This document shows positions 1-3,692 of a DNA stretch of 5,961 nt, one piece after another. The stretch's first letter is position 1; every line of letters starts with the position of its first letter. The DNA comes from Kiritimatiellia bacterium. Lineage in GTDB: Bacteria; Verrucomicrobiota; Kiritimatiellia; RFP12; UBA1067. Location of the stretch: NCBI GenBank assembly GCA_024405255.1, contig JAKSOY010000255.1:1-5961 (forward strand), written 5' to 3'. Below the pieces are notes generated by a model. It was not told the DNA's origin. It did no database searches and saw only the letters and a list, made by a program, of their open reading frames with translations. A program made the position numbers and the translations under genes.

Positions 1-2
1 TC

Positions 3-677
3 CGTCCTGCCTCGGTGGCGCACGACGAACTGACGAATCTCGCGCTCGATACGCGCACGAATGAGGTGCGTGTCGTTGAAAACGTGGCCGACATTCTGCC
101 GATCGCGTGGAACAACGCTATGGACTGGCCGCAGGGCGGCGCGGGAGCTGACGCCGTCCGCGTCGTCTTCCAGCCGATGGCGGGCGCGAATCCGGCGGAT
201 CCGACCGGCTGGACGTCGGCAGGCGAGTCCTACACGGTCGTTTCGGCGTCGGGCGAAGGCACGAACGGCGTTCAAAACCTCGCGACGACGCTCTACAAGG
301 CGACGCTGACCGACGGTGAGACGGTGCGCGAAACGGCCTACTTCGACCTGACCTGCAATGGCGGTGCCTGGGTGAAGGCCGACTCCCTTGTGATCGAGGC
401 GATCGATCCGACATTGGCGGACGGCAAGTGGACCGTGCGCATCTCGTTGACGCTGAAGGCGAGTGAGACCGTGCCCGATTTCGAGTCCTGGCTGGTTGAA
501 ACCGTGAAGCGCGGCAAGATCAAGCTGGTGTACGTGGAGACAGCGGAAGCCCTGGCAACGCAAGGGACGGAAGTCGCGGCGTCGAACATTCGTACGTGTG
601 GCGACGGCTGGGCGACGGTCGACTTCGCGATTCCGAGCTGTTTGCTGACGCACTTCAAGATCGTCATCGAAAACTGA
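3..677 (+). CDS. C-terminal part of an unidentified, probably exported protein (5' truncated by window edge)
   Basis: The reading frame is open to the left edge and ends at TGA 675-677. A GTG at 15 could be read as a start, but nothing upstream of it resembles a ribosome binding site and no signal peptide follows it, so I treat this as the 3' part of a longer gene. The visible 225 or so residues are rich in Thr, Val, Ala and Gly with alternating hydrophobic residues, as expected for beta-sandwich extracellular modules. Examples are the stretches around TWTVRISLTL-like strands (nt 430-460) and the terminal FKIVIEN. I do not recognise a named domain or catalytic motif. It lies 16 bp before a signal-peptide gene and in the same operon as a PEP-CTERM protein, so an exported or surface role is the reasonable inference. 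The coding call is secure; the function is unknown. Confidence 0.75.
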   Translation, partial: RPASVAHDELTNLALDTRTNEVRVVENVADILPIAWNNAMDWPQGGAGADAVRVVFQPMAGANPADPTGWTSAGESYTVVSASGEGTNGVQNLATTLYKATLTDGETVRETAYFDLTCNGGAWVKADSLVIEAIDPTLADGKWTVRISLTLKASETVPDFESWLVETVKRGKIKLVYVETAEALATQGTEVAASNIRTCGDGWATVDFAIPSCLLTHFKIVIEN

Positions 678-682
678 GGTTC

Positions 683-688
683 GAGGAG
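683..688 (+). promoter_or_regulatory. Ribosome binding site of the 694 gene
   Basis: GAGGAG lies 5 bases before ATG 694, in the 16-bp gap after the previous stop. It favours ATG 694 over the in-frame ATG at 709, which would sit 20 bases away. Confidence 0.6.
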
Positions 689-693
689 CTGAA

Positions 694-1533
694 ATGAAGA
701 ATTTCCCAATGTCAGACATCTCACGCGTTTTCGTTTCGATTGTTGCGGTTTTCCTGGTGGCCTCGGTCTCGGCGGCGGAGAGGGTCGAAAGCGTCAATGT
801 CGGCGGATTGCTCAGGATCGACTCGAAAGAGGTGAATACGGTCGTCAACGTGCCGTGGGTCGGCTTTTCCGCCGACGCGACGAAGCCGATCGACATCGCG
901 TCGCTCGTCAAGACGCGCAACCTCGTTCCCGGCGACATGGTGATGGCTGTGCGGCCCGACGGCATCTACGAGGCGTGGACGGTTTCGGCGAGCCGGACCT
1001 GGGAACCGGCGATGACGGTTACGAAGGGGATCGACGGGCAGACCGTGATCGAAGCGGGCGAGGCTTCGGCGCACATGGTCGAACGCGGCGTCGGTCTGTG
1101 GCTGGTTCGTAGCGGCGAGGGCGCAGACGTGGAGAAGCCGTTCTACGTGAGCGGGCAGTACGAGGCGGTTGCGGGGAACACGACGGTCGTGGGCGGATCG
1201 GCAGCGGCCCCGACGTGGACGCTACTGGCGAATCCGGATCGTACGGTGGCGACGGACCTCAATGCGATCAAGTGGGAAGGCAACCCGCTTTCGTCCGACC
1301 AGATCTCGGTCATTACGTCCGACGGGGGGATGGTGACCTACACGTGGAAGTCCGGGAAATGGGGCACCGGCGGGGGTTACGCGTGGGATGAAGAGAAGGG
1401 TGTCTGGCGGCAGAAGGCGCGCGACGAGAATGCCATCGCGCCCGTGGGGACTGCGATTTGGTACATTCGCAAGGGCAAGGCGTTCAAGTTCAGCTGGGAA
1501 GTGGTGAAACCGTCCGTGCAAGAAGAGGGGTAA
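694..1533 (+). CDS. Secreted protein with internal two-fold repeat, possibly TIGR02597-like
   Basis: This 279-residue protein begins with a Sec signal peptide: a short polar start, a hydrophobic core at about residues 12-25, and likely cleavage near VSA-A (residues 25-28). The mature part seems to contain two similar halves, about 52-156 and 173-268. Each runs through a VP or LL-type strand, a GD/SD-[MQ]-hydrophobic segment (GDMVMAV at 80-86, SDQISVI at 201-207), an aromatic strand ending in a W-containing segment (RTW at 101-103, GKW at 221-223), and a G-x-G/A-x-W-hydrophobic-R motif (GVGLWLVR 132-139, GTAIWYIR 252-259). That pattern resembles the TIGR02597-type repeats I know from Verrucomicrobia, but I cannot confirm it without a profile search. 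It sits between an exported-protein fragment and a PEP-CTERM gene with minimal gaps, so an envelope or extracellular structural role is inferred. No enzyme motif is visible. Confidence 0.8.
   Translation: MKNFPMSDISRVFVSIVAVFLVASVSAAERVESVNVGGLLRIDSKEVNTVVNVPWVGFSADATKPIDIASLVKTRNLVPGDMVMAVRPDGIYEAWTVSASRTWEPAMTVTKGIDGQTVIEAGEASAHMVERGVGLWLVRSGEGADVEKPFYVSGQYEAVAGNTTVVGGSAAAPTWTLLANPDRTVATDLNAIKWEGNPLSSDQISVITSDGGMVTYTWKSGKWGTGGGYAWDEEKGVWRQKARDENAIAPVGTAIWYIRKGKAFKFSWEVVKPSVQEEG
1525..1530 (+). promoter_or_regulatory. Ribosome binding site of the 1537 gene, inside the preceding gene
   Basis: GAGGGG lies inside the last codons of the upstream gene and 6 bases before ATG 1537. The stop TAA (1531-1533) falls between the site and the start, so the two genes are probably translationally coupled. 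In-frame ATGs at 1543 and 1552 are less well spaced. Confidence 0.55.
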
Positions 1534-1536
1534 GGG

Positions 1537-2124
1537 ATGTCGATGAAAAGCATGTTGTCCGGTTTTGCGGCGGTGGGAATCCTTCTGGGGTGTCTGGCGG
1601 ATTCGACGGGAGAGGTATTGTCCGGGGAGGCGCTGTTCTGGTACTTCGACGACGAGGCCACGGTGTCGTGTTTTGACGGTTCGTATGTCCGCATCGACGA
1701 ACTGCTTGGCGATCGCGTCAATGCCGTCCGCGTGAAGGCCGAGTCGGACGGGGTTTCGTCGTATCTCAATCTCTATGGGGACTCGGCGTTCGATTTCATG
1801 AGTCTCGGCAACACCCTCGAGGTGTCCGGGTCAGTTGAACCTCTGTATGCGGGCCTTGGCGACTACGGCCCCGGTGCGAAGTTCATGATCGAACTCGGCA
1901 TCTACGAGGGAGGCGACTGGTCCGGGGTCGCCGGCGGGGTGGCCGTCTCCTACGAAGACCTGCAGGCCGGCCATCATATTCAGACGATGCCGATGTCCGC
2001 CACGGTGGTTCCGGCAGTGGCCTGGGATGGTATGTCCCACGCGGTTCCTGAACCGTCCGGCGCGATGCTGCTCCTTTGGGGGCTGGGCGTTCTGGGCCTG
2101 AGACGGAAGCCACGCCGAATGTAG
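1537..2124 (+). CDS. PEP-CTERM sorting-domain protein
   Basis: This is a 195-residue exported protein. Residues 1-21 form an N-terminal hydrophobic signal. The last 26 residues carry the complete tripartite PEP-CTERM tail: VPEP at 170-173, a hydrophobic helix at about 176-188 and a basic end (RRKPRR). Such tails direct proteins to an exosortase, which cleaves near the PEP motif during export to the cell surface; no exosortase is encoded here. The middle (about 28-165) has a run of aromatic and acidic residues (FWYFDDE at 33-39) followed by Gly-rich strands, with no catalytic motif I recognise. The signal also contains LLGC (16-19), close to a lipobox, which would be an unusual combination with PEP-CTERM and may be chance. 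The gene begins 3 bp after the previous stop, so it belongs to the same transcript. Its TAG stop lies inside a heptamer tandem array. Confidence 0.88.
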   Translation: MSMKSMLSGFAAVGILLGCLADSTGEVLSGEALFWYFDDEATVSCFDGSYVRIDELLGDRVNAVRVKAESDGVSSYLNLYGDSAFDFMSLGNTLEVSGSVEPLYAGLGDYGPGAKFMIELGIYEGGDWSGVAGGVAVSYEDLQAGHHIQTMPMSATVVPAVAWDGMSHAVPEPSGAMLLLWGLGVLGLRRKPRRM

Positions 2125-2149
2125 AATGTAAAATGTAGAATGTAAAATG
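2118..2149 (+). repeat. AATGTAR heptamer tandem array, 4.6 copies, containing a stop codon
   Basis: Four perfect 7-bp units alternate AATGTAG, AATGTAA, AATGTAG, AATGTAA and are followed by AATG. The first unit supplies the final Met codon (2119-2121) and TAG stop (2122-2124) of the PEP-CTERM gene. The alternation makes it equally a 14-bp repeat of 2.3 copies. Function is unknown; the array has no evident hairpin. Confidence 0.9.
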
Positions 2150-2168
2150 CCTCCGGGCCGGTTGGGTC

Positions 2169-2196
2169 CACGGATTGCACGGATTGTCACGGATTG
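2169..2196 (+). repeat. Three copies of CACGGATTG
   Basis: Identical 9-mers lie at 2169-2177, 2178-2186 and 2188-2196. The first two are directly adjacent and the third follows after one T. Similar ACGGATT-containing runs are, to my recollection, scattered between genes of PVC bacteria, but this cannot be checked here. Confidence 0.85.
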
Positions 2197-2211
2197 CGTG
2201 CCGAGCCGGGG

Positions 2212-2246
2212 TGCCCGCGCGGAACCTCGTTTCGCTGCCGCGGGCA
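2212..2246. repeat. Imperfect palindrome forming a strong GC-rich hairpin
   Basis: TGCCCGC (2212-2218) pairs with GCGGGCA (2240-2246). Inside it GCGGAAC (2219-2225) pairs with GTTTCGC (2229-2235) with one G-T wobble, leaving a 3-base loop CTC and a 4-base bulge (2236-2239). That is about 14 base pairs in 35 bases. No T-run follows on either strand, so it is not a typical intrinsic terminator. A REP-like palindrome or a structured RNA end is more likely. Confidence 0.6.
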
Positions 2247-2291
2247 TCTAGCTGGAGGGGAAGAGGTGATTACGGAGGAGCACGTGTAGTA

Positions 2292-2316
2292 CCACGGCCT
2301 CGGTTGCGAGCTGTGG
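2292..2316. repeat. Second hairpin-forming inverted repeat
   Basis: CCACGG-CTCG (2292-2302, with C2298 bulged) pairs with CGAGCTGTGG (2307-2316) around a GTTG loop, giving 10 base pairs including one G-T wobble. No T-run follows, so an intrinsic terminator is not supported. It lies 45 bases beyond the first hairpin, which suggests a two-stem structured element. Confidence 0.5.
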
Positions 2317-2347
2317 AACGAACGGTACAAGCCCCCCGATCACTGCC

Positions 2348-2363
2348 GATTATGATTATGATT
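2348..2363 (+). repeat. GATTAT hexamer array, 2.7 copies
   Basis: GATTAT, GATTAT, GATT in direct tandem. It marks the point where the high-GC island gives way to the AT-rich ATPase module. Confidence 0.7.
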
Positions 2364-2375
2364 TTCTCTCTGATG

Positions 2376-2390
2376 TGTGGTTTGTAAACC
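2376..2390 (+). promoter_or_regulatory. Operator-like palindromic box, copy 1
   Basis: TGTGGTTTGTAAACC. The inner 12 bases are a perfect inverted repeat GGTTT-GT-AAACC. The box covers the position expected for the -35 region of the promoter whose -10 is at 2402. An identical 15-mer starts 33 bp downstream, about three helical turns, which fits paired repressor sites on one DNA face. Confidence 0.6.
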
Positions 2391-2398
2391 CTAGAATT

Positions 2399-2407
2399 TG
2401 GTATAAT
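2399..2407 (+). promoter_or_regulatory. Extended -10 promoter for the ATPase gene
   Basis: TGG followed by a perfect TATAAT (2402-2407). No good -35 hexamer lies 16-18 bp upstream, which is usual for extended -10 promoters. Transcription would start near 2413-2415, inside the second palindromic box, leaving a leader of about 30 bases with AAAGGA (2430-2435) as ribosome binding site, 9 bases before ATG 2445. Confidence 0.7.
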
Positions 2408-2408
2408 A

Positions 2409-2423
2409 TGTGGTTTGTAAACC
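2409..2423 (+). promoter_or_regulatory. Operator-like palindromic box, copy 2
   Basis: This copy is identical over 15 bases to the box at 2376-2390, with the same GGTTT-GT-AAACC inverted repeat. It covers the predicted transcription start, so a protein bound here would block initiation. It could also form a small stem near the 5' end of the mRNA. Confidence 0.6.
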
Positions 2424-2444
2424 ATACGCAAAGGATTTGAATCG

Positions 2445-3650
2445 ATGAATGGTGACATTATTCAGAGAATTTATGATATTTCGGACAAACTCGTTCGTGA
2501 GGTGGATTGTACATTCCATCGCTTCCTTTTCGCTGAACTTGATTGGTCCGTACGTATTCTTGCGTTGAATGGGCCACGAGGTGTCGGAAAGACGACGATA
2601 TTCTTGCAGTATTTGAAAGAACATCCAGAAGAGGCTCGTCACGCGCTTTATGTTTCGCTTGATAACCTTTGGCTCAATGCAACAGAGCTTTATGATCTGG
2701 TTGATTATCACGTTAAACACGGTGGTACGAGGTTGCTTATCGATGAGATTCATTATCTGCCAGATTGGCAACGATTGGTCAAAAACCTCTATGATAACTT
2801 TAAGGAACTTCATATTGCCTATACAGGATCGTCCATCCTTCGGTTGGCGGAAGGTCAAGGAGATCTTTCACGACGACAAGTTGCCTACTCCTTACCAGGT
2901 ATGTCGTTTCGCGAGTATTTGAACTTGGAACACGGTTTTAAATTCTCTTCCGTAGGACTTGAGGATTTGCTGAAAAACCATGTTGACCTGGCCATGCATG
3001 TGACGCGGGCGATAAAAGTGATTCCCGCATTTGAGCGCTATCTGAAAATGGGCTATTACCCGTTCTCGCGTGAAGATCCTGGGCACTTTACTCAAAAACT
3101 GGTACAAGTTGTCAATCAGGTTCTGGATGTAGATTTACCGAAGACAGAGGACGTGACATCGGAAACGGTCCGTAAGATTCGTCGAATGCTCACAATTCTT
3201 TCCGAGTCAACGCCTCAGACACCTTCAATCACAGCCCTCTGCCGTAATCTTGAAATGGATCGAAAGCAGGGTCTCCGCATCTTGCATGTGCTGAAACGTG
3301 CTGGGCTGTTGGGACTTTTGGCGGAGGATGCGGAAGCTCTTAAACATCTTGGGTCTCCCAATAAGATCTATTGCGAGAATGCCAATCTGATGTATGCATT
3401 GACCTCAACCCCCGATAAGGGAACGGTTCGTGAAGCGACATTCAACAATCAAGTTGGCGAGTTCTACGAGACCTCCTACCCCAAGCAAGGCGATTTTCGA
3501 GTGAATGGTCGCTTCCTTTTTGAAGTCGGAGGACCTGGAAAAGGTTTCGGTCAGATTGCCGATTTACCGGATAGCTATTTGGCAATTGACGATCTTGAGG
3601 TCGGACGCGGCGCTCGAGTGCCTCTTTGGGCCTTTGGTTTTCTCTATTGA
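2445..3650 (+). CDS. AAA-family (AAA_14/DUF4143-like) P-loop ATPase with winged helix and nuclease-like tail
   Basis: This 401-residue protein has a P-loop ATPase domain at about residues 35-160. It shows Walker A GPRGVGKTT (43-51, K49), Walker B LLIDEIH (97-103, D100 and E101), a sensor-like TGSS (127-130) and an arginine pair (143-144) before LPGMSFREYL. Residues about 243-292 look like a winged helix-turn-helix. The tail (about 345-401) has the DF...FEVGG pattern (D350, E360, K366) and ends PLWAFGFLY, which I recognise from multi-copy ATPases of gut anaerobes. The D/E/K spacing resembles PD-(D/E)XK nucleases, but P364 stands where I expect a Lys, so activity is doubtful. The length fits the family, and no frameshift is seen. 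These ATPases are common accessory genes of unproven role. The gene is markedly AT-richer than its neighbours and uses many A/T-ending codons, suggesting transfer. It appears monocistronic with its own promoter, possibly autoregulated through the two palindromes. Confidence 0.9.
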   Translation: MNGDIIQRIYDISDKLVREVDCTFHRFLFAELDWSVRILALNGPRGVGKTTIFLQYLKEHPEEARHALYVSLDNLWLNATELYDLVDYHVKHGGTRLLIDEIHYLPDWQRLVKNLYDNFKELHIAYTGSSILRLAEGQGDLSRRQVAYSLPGMSFREYLNLEHGFKFSSVGLEDLLKNHVDLAMHVTRAIKVIPAFERYLKMGYYPFSREDPGHFTQKLVQVVNQVLDVDLPKTEDVTSETVRKIRRMLTILSESTPQTPSITALCRNLEMDRKQGLRILHVLKRAGLLGLLAEDAEALKHLGSPNKIYCENANLMYALTSTPDKGTVREATFNNQVGEFYETSYPKQGDFRVNGRFLFEVGGPGKGFGQIADLPDSYLAIDDLEVGRGARVPLWAFGFLY

Positions 3651-3656
3651 GGACTG

Positions 3657-3686
3657 TTGGCATAATGACGCAAAATGTGGTAAAAT
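3657..3686 (+). promoter_or_regulatory. Promoter immediately upstream of the 3693 gene, possibly leaderless
   Basis: TTGGCA (3657-3662), an 18-bp spacer and TAAAAT (3681-3686) preceded by TGG form a plausible sigma-70 promoter with an extended -10. The predicted start point falls at about 3692-3694, at the ATG itself. No Shine-Dalgarno sequence lies before ATG 3693. An overlapping alternative uses CATAAT (3661-3666) as -10, giving a leader of about 20 bases that still lacks a ribosome binding site. Confidence 0.55.
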
Positions 3687-3692
3687 AGTGGT

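Larger units (their letters stand above)
2260..2364 (+). pseudogene. Possible decayed coding remnant in the intergenic repeat island
   Basis: Read from 2260, the sequence gives protein-like text (EEVITEEHV, then TAG at 2287-2289, then YHGLGCELWNERYKPP up to about 2337). It breaks frame in a run of six C (2332-2337). Dropping one C continues the text as ITADYDYDF through the GATTAT repeats. One nonsense codon and one homopolymer slip would explain it as a dead gene end, or as a dispersed repeat that is coding elsewhere. The alternative is chance, since another frame (2175-2387) is also open across the stretch. No family is recognised. Confidence 0.25.

Noticed and set aside
15..17. GTG as the true start of the first gene
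   Set aside because: There is no Shine-Dalgarno sequence and no signal peptide, and the frame is open to the window edge, so truncation is more likely.
2118..2196. CRISPR array
   Set aside because: Repeat units are 7 and 9 bases long with no spacers.
2212..2316. Intrinsic terminator for the first operon
   Set aside because: Both hairpins lack a following T-run on either strand.
2175..2387. 70-codon plus-strand frame in the repeat island
   Set aside because: It starts at a TTG inside the 9-mer repeats, has no ribosome binding site, encodes Arg-rich text and runs into the ATPase promoter. Probably fortuitous, though kept in mind as the competing frame for the decayed remnant.
2391..2858. 155-codon minus-strand frame overlapping the ATPase start
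   Set aside because: It covers the Walker A and B region of a well-supported plus-strand gene and reads through its promoter; it is a shadow frame.
2364..3656. Insertion sequence or transposon carrying the ATPase
   Set aside because: No transposase, no terminal inverted repeats and no target duplication are visible at the edges; only composition and context suggest transfer.
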